Assembly (NCBI GenBank): GCA_017466125.1
Contig: JAFTUS010000185.1
Span: 1 to 41,892, forward strand
Origin: Lentisphaeria bacterium
GTDB taxonomy: Bacteria > Verrucomicrobiota > Lentisphaeria > Victivallales > Victivallaceae
Direction of reading: 5' to 3'
Length of the DNA: 41,892 nt
The position numbers were made by a program, and so were the translations under genes. Below, in pieces: positions 7,558 through 15,480 of this stretch (its first letter is position 1; every line of letters starts with the position of its first letter). Under the pieces are notes generated by a model. The model was not told the origin of the DNA. It was given only the letters and a program-made list of their open reading frames with translations, and made no database searches.

Positions 7558-8679
7558 TCAATGGTGTGAAAATACGCGTTCCGGAGCGTGGAAAAGAGCC
7601 ACGCCGAGTTCATTTGCCCGCTTGATGACATCGGCATCCCGCAGGGAGCCGGAGGGGGCGATGATAGCGGTGACACCCGCTTTGGCGGCAACTTCCACGC
7701 CGTCTTCAAAGGGGAAGAAACCGTCACTTGCCATAACGGAGTCTTTAAGGGTGCCTTCGCCGGTATATTTTTCGTTGAATTTGACGATCGCCTGTTCAAT
7801 GGCTCCGACACGATCCTGTTCGCCGGTCCCGACGGAGAGGGTCTGACCGTCTTTGACGATGACCACACCGTTGGAACGGACACTCAGATTGATGTACCAT
7901 GCCACGAGCAGATCGTGTTTCTGTGCGTCAGTTGCGGCAACGGTGGAAACCTGATGTCCGCAGCGTTTGTTTTCGCCTTCGGCGGGCTTCAGGTCTGCCA
8001 GAGAACGCAGAGCGGTGGTCAGCGGAGCGGCGATCACCAGAGAACCGTCAGCAAGCACCTTGACGGTGTTGTGTTCAGAGCGGGCTTCACCGGTATATTT
8101 GGGCAGTTTGCTCAAATCTCCGCACTGGATGATGCGGATGTGTTTGTTGAGTTTGTACGTTTCGCCGTCATTGAAGATATCCAGGACGCCGGGGGCGTAG
8201 GAGGGGGCGACCACACATTCGCAGAAGGTACTCATGATCTCACGGGCGGTCTCTTCATCGACTTCGCGGTTGAACGCAATGGAACTGCCGAAAGCGGCAC
8301 GGGCATCGGCGTCACGGGCCTTGACGTAAACGGCTTTGAGTGTTTCGCCGTTGAAGCCTGCCGCCGCCCCGGAGGGGTTGACGTGCTTCATCACGGCGCA
8401 GGCGGGGACGTCGAAGAACTTGACGATGTTGAGTGCATAGGAGATGTCTTCCAGATTGGTCTGGGAGAGACCGCTCTTTCCGTTTTTGAGGATCTTCATA
8501 TCCCCGATGACCAGATCCGCTTCATCTGCGGGTTTGTAGAAGGCGGCGCTCTGGTGCGGGTTGGTGCCGTAGCGCAAGTCATCGACTTTGACATAGCGGC
8601 GACCGTCCATGATGATCTCGGAAGCGAAATCACCGACGTTCTTGGAAAGATAGGTGTCACGGTTCAATTCATTAGCCAT
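7558..8679 (-). CDS. Stand-alone AICAR transformylase (PurH C-terminal type)
   Basis: This 373-residue protein formylates AICAR with 10-formyl-tetrahydrofolate, the ninth step of purine synthesis. Marks are LRYGTNPHQSAAFY (31-48 region), VMKHVNPSG with the catalytic Lys98-His99, ASDGFFPFEDGV, and GVTAIIAPSGSLRDADVIKRANELG near the end. Usual PurH is about 520 residues and has an N-terminal IMP cyclohydrolase (MGS-like) domain. That domain is absent: the protein starts directly at the transformylase. The family's NPCG is NPSG here. The cyclohydrolase step must come from another gene outside the window. The start ATG at 8677-8679 has a GAAAGG ribosome site. Confidence 0.93.
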   Translation of the reverse strand: MANELNRDTYLSKNVGDFASEIIMDGRRYVKVDDLRYGTNPHQSAAFYKPADEADLVIGDMKILKNGKSGLSQTNLEDISYALNIVKFFDVPACAVMKHVNPSGAAAGFNGETLKAVYVKARDADARAAFGSSIAFNREVDEETAREIMSTFCECVVAPSYAPGVLDIFNDGETYKLNKHIRIIQCGDLSKLPKYTGEARSEHNTVKVLADGSLVIAAPLTTALRSLADLKPAEGENKRCGHQVSTVAATDAQKHDLLVAWYINLSVRSNGVVIVKDGQTLSVGTGEQDRVGAIEQAIVKFNEKYTGEGTLKDSVMASDGFFPFEDGVEVAAKAGVTAIIAPSGSLRDADVIKRANELGVALFHAPERVFSHH

Positions 8680-8711
8680 TTTTTCAAACCTTTCAGTTTT
8701 ATTTTAAAAAT

Positions 8712-8740
8712 ATCATAAATGAAATATAACACCATTTGAA
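8712..8740 (-). promoter_or_regulatory. Candidate promoter of the AICAR transformylase gene
   Basis: On the minus strand TTCAAA (8735-8740), 17 bases and TATGAT (8712-8717) lie 33 bases before the ATG. Its -35 overlaps the -35 of the divergent tmk promoter, so the two may compete. Confidence 0.5.
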
Positions 8741-8764
8741 CTTCAGGGCAAATGGCTGTATAGT
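8736..8764 (+). promoter_or_regulatory. Candidate promoter of tmk-holB
   Basis: TTGAAC (8736-8741), 17 bases and TATAGT (8759-8764) lie 30 bases before the tmk ATG. The -35 is shared on the opposite strand with the transformylase promoter. Confidence 0.6.
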
Positions 8765-8793
8765 AAAATATTGGAAAAAAGAGAGATTTTTAT

Positions 8794-9432
8794 ATGAAAT
8801 GCGGAAAATTCATCACTTTTGAAGGCCCGGAAGGGGCGGGAAAGAGCACTCAAGTCAGAATGCTCGGAGCGTTTCTGGAGCGTTCCGGCATCGCTTGTGT
8901 CATCACAAGAGAACCCGGCGGCACTCCACTGGCGGAAGAGCTGCGGAGCATCGTAAAAGGTTTTTCGGGCAGCGAGACCGTCCACCCCGAAACGGAACTG
9001 CTTTTAATAGAAGCCGCCCGCGCCCAGCATGCGGGCGAAGTCATCGCTCCGGCTCTGGCACAGGGGAAATGGGTGCTTTGCGACCGCTTTTTCGACTCCA
9101 CTACCGCCTATCAGGGGGGAGCAAGGGGAATTGACCGCACGATCATTGATACATTGAACCGTTTTGCCGCCAAATCCTGTATCCCCGACTTGACGGTTTT
9201 GATGGATCTTGCCCCCGAAGCCGGGTTCGCCCGCGCCGCCGTCCGGCAGGAAACGCAAGGGGAACATGACCGTTTTGAACTTGAAAAGATCGACTTTCAC
9301 CACAAAGTGCGCAATGCGTTTCTGGCATGTGCCGCCGCCGAACCGCAGCGGTTCCGGGTCGTAAATGCCGACCGTTCCATAGAAGAGATCCACAGGGAGA
9401 TCGTTGAAATTGTCACAAAGTCTTTACAATAA
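8794..9432 (+). CDS. tmk: Thymidylate kinase
   Basis: This 212-residue enzyme phosphorylates dTMP to dTDP for DNA synthesis. FEGPEGAGKST near residues 9-19 is the P-loop. TREPGGTPLAEELR is the dTMP-binding DR[YH]/REPGGT segment. CDRFFDSTTAYQGGARG carries the nucleoside-binding Asp-Arg motif. A LID-like segment RQETQGEHDRFE follows. Length matches bacterial Tmk. The 3' end overlaps holB by 29 bases, and tmk-holB is a common bacterial pair. The dTTP branch also supplies RmlA, but no regulatory link is seen. Confidence 0.96.
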   Translation: MKCGKFITFEGPEGAGKSTQVRMLGAFLERSGIACVITREPGGTPLAEELRSIVKGFSGSETVHPETELLLIEAARAQHAGEVIAPALAQGKWVLCDRFFDSTTAYQGGARGIDRTIIDTLNRFAAKSCIPDLTVLMDLAPEAGFARAAVRQETQGEHDRFELEKIDFHHKVRNAFLACAAAEPQRFRVVNADRSIEEIHREIVEIVTKSLQ

Positions 9433-10465
9433 ATACAAAGAGCGTTTCCCCGCTCTGGTGCAGAGTTTGGAAAATGCCCGCAAACACGGCCGCATGGCAC
9501 ATGCTTTCATGGTCCATGCCGATACGGAGAGTGCGCGGCGGGAATTCTCTGTGGTGACGGCACAAATCGCCGTCTGCCCCAACAGTCGGGAGGGGAAACC
9601 CTGTACTGTCTGCAAGATATGCACCGGTATCGAAAAAGGGGACTATCCCGATCTGCATACCCTTTCGCCTATCGGCAAAATGTATATGATCCAGGTGGGC
9701 GACCGGACAAATCCCGAACCCAATACGCTGCGCTATTTTGAAGAACGTTTTTCGCTGACCAGCAACAGTGAGTTCGCCAAGAAGATCGGCATTATTTACG
9801 ATGCCGACCGCATGAACGACGAGGCGCAGAACGCACTCTTGAAAACGCTGGAAGAGCCTCCGCGCGATACGCTGCTGATCCTTGCGTCGGGCAATCCGGC
9901 GGCTCTGCTGCCGACGACCCTCTCCCGCTGTCAGGAACTGCTTCTGCTGGAAAACCGCTGCGAATTTGATTTTGCCGGAGCGGAGGAGGTCTATTCCGCT
10001 TTGCATCTGCTTTTCTTTGAAGCGCAAAAAGACCTCGCCAAAGCCGAGGCGGGCGCGGCCGCGCTGATAAAAGTTTCCGCAAATTTGAATGCCGCCGCCG
10101 CAGAACGTGTCGGTGAAGAGTGGGCGGAACGGCTGGAGGCCGCCGGCCGCATCGACCCGGCCTTTGCCAAAAAAGTGGAGGCGCAGCAGACTGCCGCCGC
10201 CAACGGGGCATATATGCGTCAGCGGGGACAGTTTCTCACTGCCATACGCACCTATTGCGCCCAACTTTTCATTCTTGCCAGCGGCGGAGCGTTTGAGGAT
10301 CTTGCCAATCCGGAAATGTTCCCGGATGGAGATCCCGGCGCGGTCGATCTCGAAAGAGCCGCCGCCGCCAACAATGAAGCGGAAGAGCTGCTTTTTACTC
10401 TTCTTTTCAACGTCAATGAAGAACTGGCATTGCGGACATTTGCCGTCAATGTCGCTATGAAATAG
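9404..10465 (+). CDS. holB: DNA polymerase III delta-prime subunit
   Basis: This 353-residue clamp-loader subunit belongs to the AAA+ family. It contains Cys58, Cys67, Cys70 and Cys73 in CPNSREGKPCTVCKIC, the zinc-binding module of DnaX/HolB proteins. IIYDADRMNDEAQNALLKTLEEPP is the hallmark sensor/box segment, and LLPTTLSRCQEL holds the SRC motif. The P-loop is not kept, as expected for delta-prime. The start is the TTG at 9404, chosen because AGGGAG lies 5 bases upstream and the frame begins there. It overlaps tmk. The C-terminal half is Ala/Glu-rich and more variable. Confidence 0.92.
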   Translation: MKLSQSLYNKYKERFPALVQSLENARKHGRMAHAFMVHADTESARREFSVVTAQIAVCPNSREGKPCTVCKICTGIEKGDYPDLHTLSPIGKMYMIQVGDRTNPEPNTLRYFEERFSLTSNSEFAKKIGIIYDADRMNDEAQNALLKTLEEPPRDTLLILASGNPAALLPTTLSRCQELLLLENRCEFDFAGAEEVYSALHLLFFEAQKDLAKAEAGAAALIKVSANLNAAAAERVGEEWAERLEAAGRIDPAFAKKVEAQQTAAANGAYMRQRGQFLTAIRTYCAQLFILASGGAFEDLANPEMFPDGDPGAVDLERAAAANNEAEELLFTLLFNVNEELALRTFAVNVAMK

Positions 10466-10475
10466 GGAGTTGTCC

Positions 10476-10907
10476 ATGAAAAAAATCGTTTTGCTTTTTG
10501 CCGCAGTACTGCTTCTCTGCGGCTGTACGTCCACTTCAACCGTAACGCAGTTTCCCGGTAAAAAGGGAGAAATAAGCAGCAGCGGAAAACCCGTTGCGTG
10601 GCATCTGAAAGGCTCCAACCGGGGACTTTATCTGTTTTACTTCATCCCCATTTGGAGCGGCAAACCCAACCGTCCGAACAAGGCGGTTTACGACACGTTT
10701 CAGCATCATCTCACCGATCGGGATATGCTGGAACTGCTTGACCGCCGCCGTGAACGGCTCAAAGGAGATGCGCTGGAAGATATGACGGTTCGTTATTCCA
10801 GTTCCGGCTGGTGGTCTCTCTGGATACTGTGGCACCGCAGTTCCGTCGGTTCCGCTGTTATTACCGGCGGGCGTAAAATTGAAAATAAAGAACGTATCCA
10901 TTATTAA
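10476..10907 (+). CDS. Small predicted lipoprotein, function unknown
   Basis: This is a 143-residue protein. The N-terminus MKKIVLLFAAVLLLCGCTST is a lipoprotein signal with the lipobox LCGC, so the mature protein would start at Cys17. The mature part is basic, with WSGKPNRPNKAVYDTFQHHLTDRDMLELLDRRRE, a Trp-rich stretch SSSGWWSLWILWHRSS and a short tail. The ATG at 10476 is preferred over an upstream in-frame TTG because AGGGAG (10464-10469) is 6 bases from it; the ribosome site overlaps the holB stop. It is probably co-transcribed with tmk-holB. I do not recognise the family. Confidence 0.75.
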   Translation: MKKIVLLFAAVLLLCGCTSTSTVTQFPGKKGEISSSGKPVAWHLKGSNRGLYLFYFIPIWSGKPNRPNKAVYDTFQHHLTDRDMLELLDRRRERLKGDALEDMTVRYSSSGWWSLWILWHRSSVGSAVITGGRKIENKERIHY

Positions 10908-10912
10908 AAGGT

Positions 10913-10941
10913 TTGCAAATCCGGTAAAAACATGATATATT
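10913..10941 (+). promoter_or_regulatory. Promoter of the PCP-like gene
   Basis: TTGCAA (10913-10918), 17 bases and TATATT (10936-10941), with TG one base before the -10 (extended -10), lie 48 bases before the ATG. Confidence 0.65.
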
Positions 10942-10989
10942 ATACGGTCTTTGCAACTATTTGAAAATAAAACAGGAGAGAATTTTGAA

Positions 10990-12483
10990 ATGAATTCCGG
11001 AAATGAAAATTTGGAAGACGGCTTCACGCTGAATATGCTGCTTGATTTTGTCAGAAAAGTTTGGGTCAAAACTGCTGTCAGAGTTGCGGTTTCGCTCTTT
11101 TTTGCACTTGTGGTTTTCGCTCTGCTTTATGTTCTTCTGCCAAGTGAACAGATTTTCACCAGAGACATCGGCCTGAGACTTCAGCAGAAAGCAAATTCCG
11201 CCACCTTTGTTTATCCGAGCGGCAAGAATTATGTGGATTCAGACCTGATTTCACAGGCAGTCCTGCGGAAGGTTTACGAGAAGAATAAACTCAACGGACG
11301 GGTGACTTTTCAGGATTTTGTAGAAAGTTTCTACCTCTCCGACTATACTCTTGAACAGGCACAGGTCGAAGCGGCTTATCGTGCCGGACTCAGCAAAAAG
11401 AATTTGTCTGTGGCTGATATTCAGACATTGAAGATGCGCTATGACGAAGATATGGCAAAAATTCCCCGCAACTGGCGTTCTGTTTCCATGAAGAAACTTT
11501 ATCCGCTGAAACGGTCTGAACAAATCAAAATCGTCAATGAAATTCCCGCCGTCTGGTTTGAGATCTATTCCCAGTTGGAAAAAATCACACTCCCGCAGCT
11601 CCCGTCCGTAAACAGTATCGCTGAATTGCGGGATCGTCGGCAGGGTACTCTTGCAACACTCGAAATTTCCCGCAGTTATATCCAGCGTCTTTTTGCAACG
11701 GTAATGGAACTGAACAAACTGGTCGATGGGCGTGACATCAAATTGAAAACCGGCGAAAGTCTGGGGGAATTGCAGCACCAGATCACACTGCTTCAGAATT
11801 ACCGTCTGCCGCTTTTGTATCAGTATTTTTACAGTTCCAATACGCTGAAAAACCGTTTTGACCTTCTCTATATCCGTGGACGTCTGGATGCTATTGAACG
11901 GGATCTGGTCGCCAATGCCGCACAGCAGACGGCTGCTGAAAAAGCATTGGAAGTCGTCTCTCCCCGCAATACTGCACTTGCCGCTGCTTCCGGAAAAGGA
12001 AAAGACAACTCGGTAAATCTGCAATTAGGCGATTCGTTTCTGCCATATCTGACACAACTGGTTCGTAACGACTATTCCAACTCCATCCGGACTAAAATCG
12101 GCTCCGAACTGCTTGAAAACAAGAAAGAAATCGCCCGTTTGGAAACAGAAAGATTTTTCCACTCCCGTCTGGAAAAAAATTTCCTCACTCAGAAAAGTTC
12201 CACTCAAGCTGAGAATACAAAGGAATTCAACTCTCTTTTTGAGCAGTTCCAGAAAGAGTTGGCTTCCGCTTCTCTCAAACTTTCCAATATGGCTGAACTC
12301 CTGAACAATGAATATATGGCGAACCGTATATTTTACGTTACCGACGGCAGCGTGAAACTCCAGAAGTCCAATCTGGTCTCTCCCGCCAAACTCCTGTTGG
12401 GAATCATCGCACTCTTCGCGCTGTACAATGCCGTTGCGATCCTGTTGGACTTCAACAGGTTTTTTGCCGTTGAGGAAAAATAA
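10990..12483 (+). CDS. Wzz/polysaccharide co-polymerase-like membrane protein
   Basis: This 497-residue protein has one transmembrane helix near each end (about 29-51 and 465-485) and a long, largely helical, coiled-coil-prone periplasmic region between them. That is the layout of Wzz/KpsE-type chain-length regulators, which set O-antigen or capsule length. Sequence identity to known Wzz is not obvious by eye, so the call rests on architecture. There is no kinase domain. The ATG at 10990 is chosen over an upstream TTG because AGGAGAG lies 10 bases before it. It stands alone, with its own promoter, about 6 kb from the rml genes; a shared surface-polysaccharide role is inference. Confidence 0.55.
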   Translation: MNSGNENLEDGFTLNMLLDFVRKVWVKTAVRVAVSLFFALVVFALLYVLLPSEQIFTRDIGLRLQQKANSATFVYPSGKNYVDSDLISQAVLRKVYEKNKLNGRVTFQDFVESFYLSDYTLEQAQVEAAYRAGLSKKNLSVADIQTLKMRYDEDMAKIPRNWRSVSMKKLYPLKRSEQIKIVNEIPAVWFEIYSQLEKITLPQLPSVNSIAELRDRRQGTLATLEISRSYIQRLFATVMELNKLVDGRDIKLKTGESLGELQHQITLLQNYRLPLLYQYFYSSNTLKNRFDLLYIRGRLDAIERDLVANAAQQTAAEKALEVVSPRNTALAAASGKGKDNSVNLQLGDSFLPYLTQLVRNDYSNSIRTKIGSELLENKKEIARLETERFFHSRLEKNFLTQKSSTQAENTKEFNSLFEQFQKELASASLKLSNMAELLNNEYMANRIFYVTDGSVKLQKSNLVSPAKLLLGIIALFALYNAVAILLDFNRFFAVEEK

Positions 12484-12507
12484 GTTCCAATACTGCGGCT
12501 GAAAAAG

Positions 12508-13863
12508 TCAGCGGGTGATGTTTTTGACCCATTTGTATCTGCGGTAGTGGCAGACGACCCAGGGGATTTTGCCCACTTCGTCAAGACAGGTACAGCCGTA
12601 TACGGCAAGTACCGGCAGATGAAAGTAAAATGCCCCCAGAAATGCACAGGGCAGAGCAATGCACCACATGCAGACGATCAAACTGTACATGTCAAAAAGC
12701 GTATCTCCGCCCGAAGAAAAGATACCGTTGATGACCACCGTGCAGACACAGCGGCCGATCATGTAGACCGAAAGAATGAGGAACATTCCGATCATGTATT
12801 CGTGTGCCTGTTCGGTCAGTTTCATATAGCCGGAAACAAGCGGGATGCTGGCGAGGACGACAACTGTTGTTCCAAATCCGATGAGAAACGAAAGGATGAT
12901 CGCACGGTCGCCGTAAAGCCGTCCCCGGCGCAGTTTTCCTGCCCCCAGTTCATTGCCGATCATGATGCCGCAGCTTCCGGCAACGCCGTTGCAGAGACAG
13001 CACATCAGATCACGCACCACTGCGGCAATGGAGTTCGCCGCCGCCGCATCGCGCCCCATGTGACCCATGAGGGCGGTATAGGCGGTAAAACCGATTCCCC
13101 AGAGCAGACAGCTGGCAAGAATAGGCAGAGAGTAACGCCAGAAATCCAGTTCCAGTCTCTTATTGAATGAGAAAAGGCTCCTGAGTTTCAGCGGAATGAA
13201 ACTCTTTTCAAAGGTCGTGACGATGCACCAGACCAGTTCGATGCCCCGTGCGATAAGGGTCGCCAGAGCCGCCCCCCGAACACCCATGGCAGGTGCGCCG
13301 CACAGCCCGAAAATAAAAACGGCATTCAGAATAATATTCAAAATGACCGTTCCCGAACTGATCCATGCGGAGCGGTCGGCATGTTCGCTGACGCGCATGA
13401 TCGCCAGATAACACTGCGATATGCCGGTAAACAGATAGGACCAACTGGCAATTTTCAGGTACTCTGCCCCGATATTGATGAGAATGGAGTCCTTTGCGAA
13501 GAACAGCATCAGTTTTTCGGGAATAAAATAACACCCGGCGAAAAAGACCAGTGAAACCAGAAAGGCTTCCCGCACGCTCAAGCCGAAAATCTCTCCCAGT
13601 ACCTTTTTATCATTTTTGCCCCAATACTGCGCCCCGAGGATGCCGATGCCGCCGACGATCGCCCACAGCTGCATATTCTGAACGAATTGGATCTGCGTAG
13701 CCAGCGATACCGCCGCCATAGCATCCTGATCGACCTTGCCCAGCATGACCGCATCGGCGGCGGCAACCAGCGCGAGCATAAGGCTTTGCAGCGTGATCGG
13801 CAAAGCGAGAGTGAATAATTTTTTGTTGAAAACCTTATCCCGGAAAATGTCAGAAACTGTCAT
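12508..13863 (-). CDS. MATE-family multidrug/toxin exporter
   Basis: This 451-residue inner-membrane antiporter has about twelve helices. The N-terminal KLFTLALPITLQSLMLALVAAADAVMLGKVDQDAMAAVSLATQIQF is the classic MATE opening with the A-D-x-x-M-L-G turn. The start of the second half (LDFWRYSLPILASCLLWGIGFTAYTALMGHMG) repeats the pattern. These pumps use Na+ or H+ gradients to expel cationic drugs or metabolites; the substrate is unknown here. It is convergent with the PCP-like gene, with a 24-base gap. Its promoter sits inside a 12-bp inverted repeat, suggesting dedicated control. Confidence 0.93.
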   Translation of the reverse strand: MTVSDIFRDKVFNKKLFTLALPITLQSLMLALVAAADAVMLGKVDQDAMAAVSLATQIQFVQNMQLWAIVGGIGILGAQYWGKNDKKVLGEIFGLSVREAFLVSLVFFAGCYFIPEKLMLFFAKDSILINIGAEYLKIASWSYLFTGISQCYLAIMRVSEHADRSAWISSGTVILNIILNAVFIFGLCGAPAMGVRGAALATLIARGIELVWCIVTTFEKSFIPLKLRSLFSFNKRLELDFWRYSLPILASCLLWGIGFTAYTALMGHMGRDAAAANSIAAVVRDLMCCLCNGVAGSCGIMIGNELGAGKLRRGRLYGDRAIILSFLIGFGTTVVVLASIPLVSGYMKLTEQAHEYMIGMFLILSVYMIGRCVCTVVINGIFSSGGDTLFDMYSLIVCMWCIALPCAFLGAFYFHLPVLAVYGCTCLDEVGKIPWVVCHYRRYKWVKNITR

Positions 13864-13885
13864 AAAAAATATCCCGATTTATCCC

Positions 13886-13938
13886 ATTACTTGAAAATTT
13901 GCATAAAATATCGCCAATCAACATATTTTTCAAGTAAT
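13886..13938. promoter_or_regulatory. Inverted repeat and promoter upstream of the MATE gene
   Basis: ATTACTTGAAAA (13886-13897) is repeated as its exact complement at 13927-13938, with a 29-base gap. A minus-strand promoter fits between: TTGAAA (13928-13933) inside the distal arm, 17 bases, then TATTTT (13905-13910). The arms are centred 41 bp apart, about four helical turns. This suits a dimeric regulator bound at both arms and blocking the promoter. No regulator gene is adjacent. Confidence 0.6.
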
Positions 13939-13967
13939 AAGAGTTCAAAATCGGCAAATATTCCACA

Positions 13968-15320
13968 TTATTTCAGACACTTCAGAACGATCGAACGGGT
14001 AAATTCCGGAATTTCGATCCGGTTTCCGTTCACGGAAGCCTGCTTGTGACTGTTTTCCCACGGCAGATAAGAGAGACACTCTCTGCACCCTTCTGCGGGG
14101 AGGATTTCGCCGCAAAGCGGCTGCGGAGGAACACAATTATCCAGTTCCAGTTCGCGGGTGTTGTGCTTGTCACGGCACCAGTAGAGGTTCATCGTTTTTC
14201 CGCGCAGACCGTAAACGCGCATCCGGCGGGTGGCAGTACGGAAGGGGACGAACTCCTCTTTTACCGGGTCGATCCCGGCGATTGCTTCAGCAAAACGGCT
14301 GAAATGCCAGTAGAGGTCGTGGCGGGCGATGTAGAGATGATCCCAATGCCAGAATTGGCCGCACCCCGCACTTCCGGCAAAGAAGGGGGCGAAGAGGGCA
14401 TCATGGAGCAGAGTGCCCTGTGTATCGAGGGCGTAGTAGTGCGAATAGAGGGAGTGATTTGCCTCCACCGCACCGGCTTCCGCTAAAATTGCGGGCAGAT
14501 CGGGGCGGCGGTCGTGAAGTTCACGGATCACATCGGCAGAGAGTACATCCAGCGGCCCGCGGCAGACGTCCAGTTCTGCGCCCGGGTCGGCGTAGCGATG
14601 CGCCTGGATATAACCGTTGCCTTTGACTTTGGCGAGATAGTCGTAGAGCAAATAAGCGTCCGTTCCTGAAAAACTGCCGAGGTTCTGAACGATCATCTGC
14701 CGGGGGAAAATCTTTTGCAGTTCGGGGATCATATAGTCGCTCCATGCGCCGTAATGCGCCATGTCGCCGAGACAGTTGATCTCATTCCAGAGTTCCCACG
14801 CGATGACGGCGGGGGAGTCGCCGAACCCCTCCTGTGCCATACGGCGCGCCTTGGCAAGATAAAATTCCCGGCAGACGGGGGAGGAGAGATATTCGTTGAT
14901 GTCGGCGGCGAACGGAGCGTAAAGCGGTTTATTGAAACTGGCGGCACCGGGGTATGCTTCGATGTCGTTTCCGGCGGCATCGACCCGGCGGAAGTGTTCA
15001 AAGGTGAATTTGAGTTTGATATTCAGTTTTTCCGCCAAGTGGATGATAAAGCGGATGTGGGAGATATTTTTTTCGCTGAATTCGCCCGCTTTTTCCGGCA
15101 TGATGTCAAAAAAGGGAACGCCCAGCCATACCCGCATGAAGTTTCCGCCGGCGGCGGCAAAGTCGGTCATCCAGCGTTGGTAAGTGTCAAGAACCGTCTT
15201 TTCCGGATATCTCTCTGAATCTCTGAAAAAACAGATATTCAGCCCGATGGGGATATAGGTCGAACCGTCACTGTTTTCAAAATAGCGGCAATATTTTTTA
15301 CTGACATCAACAAATTTCAT
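13968..15320 (-). CDS. Clan GH-A (GH5-like) glycoside hydrolase
   Basis: This 450-residue protein is a predicted retaining beta-glycosidase of the TIM-barrel clan GH-A. The opening FENSDGSTYIPIGLNICF and GGNFMRVWLGVPFF are typical of beta-strands 1 and 2. IAWELWNEIN places the acid/base at Glu180, and ILAEAGAV places the nucleophile at Glu281. YIQAHRYADP (His241, Tyr243) fits the strand-6 position. No signal peptide is seen, so it likely acts in the cytoplasm on small oligosaccharides. The ATG at 15318-15320 is chosen over a 31-codon extension because GGAGGT lies 6 bases upstream. It is divergent from a LacI-type regulator that probably controls it. The exact GH family and substrate are not determined. 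Confidence 0.82.
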   Translation of the reverse strand: MKFVDVSKKYCRYFENSDGSTYIPIGLNICFFRDSERYPEKTVLDTYQRWMTDFAAAGGNFMRVWLGVPFFDIMPEKAGEFSEKNISHIRFIIHLAEKLNIKLKFTFEHFRRVDAAGNDIEAYPGAASFNKPLYAPFAADINEYLSSPVCREFYLAKARRMAQEGFGDSPAVIAWELWNEINCLGDMAHYGAWSDYMIPELQKIFPRQMIVQNLGSFSGTDAYLLYDYLAKVKGNGYIQAHRYADPGAELDVCRGPLDVLSADVIRELHDRRPDLPAILAEAGAVEANHSLYSHYYALDTQGTLLHDALFAPFFAGSAGCGQFWHWDHLYIARHDLYWHFSRFAEAIAGIDPVKEEFVPFRTATRRMRVYGLRGKTMNLYWCRDKHNTRELELDNCVPPQPLCGEILPAEGCRECLSYLPWENSHKQASVNGNRIEIPEFTRSIVLKCLK

Positions 15321-15345
15321 GGTATACCTCCGAATTGTTTGTTTT

Positions 15346-15374
15346 AAGATAGTGCCGTTTTTCCACAAATTCAA
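15346..15374 (-). promoter_or_regulatory. Promoter of the GH-A hydrolase gene
   Basis: On the minus strand TTGAAT (15369-15374), 17 bases and TATCTT (15346-15351) lie 25 bases before the hydrolase ATG. Confidence 0.5.
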
Positions 15375-15395
15375 ACAACTCACGCCGGAATATTG

Positions 15396-15409
15396 TGCAT
15401 ATTTATGCA
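15396..15409. promoter_or_regulatory. Candidate operator for the LacI-type regulator
   Basis: TGCATATTTATGCA is a 6-bp inverted repeat with a 2-base centre. It lies between the divergent hydrolase and regulator genes, 22 bases upstream of the hydrolase -35. LacI-family proteins bind short palindromes next to their own genes. Confidence 0.5.
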
Positions 15410-15480
15410 TCAAAAACAGTTTCCGCTATGGAAAAATATTGTTTCGGGGATATATTACAATAATTGTTCAGGAGGGTAAA

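Noticed and set aside
9413-10618. 401-codon minus-strand gene opposite holB
   Set aside because: It is a shadow of the well-supported holB and lipoprotein frames; the translation shows no domain.
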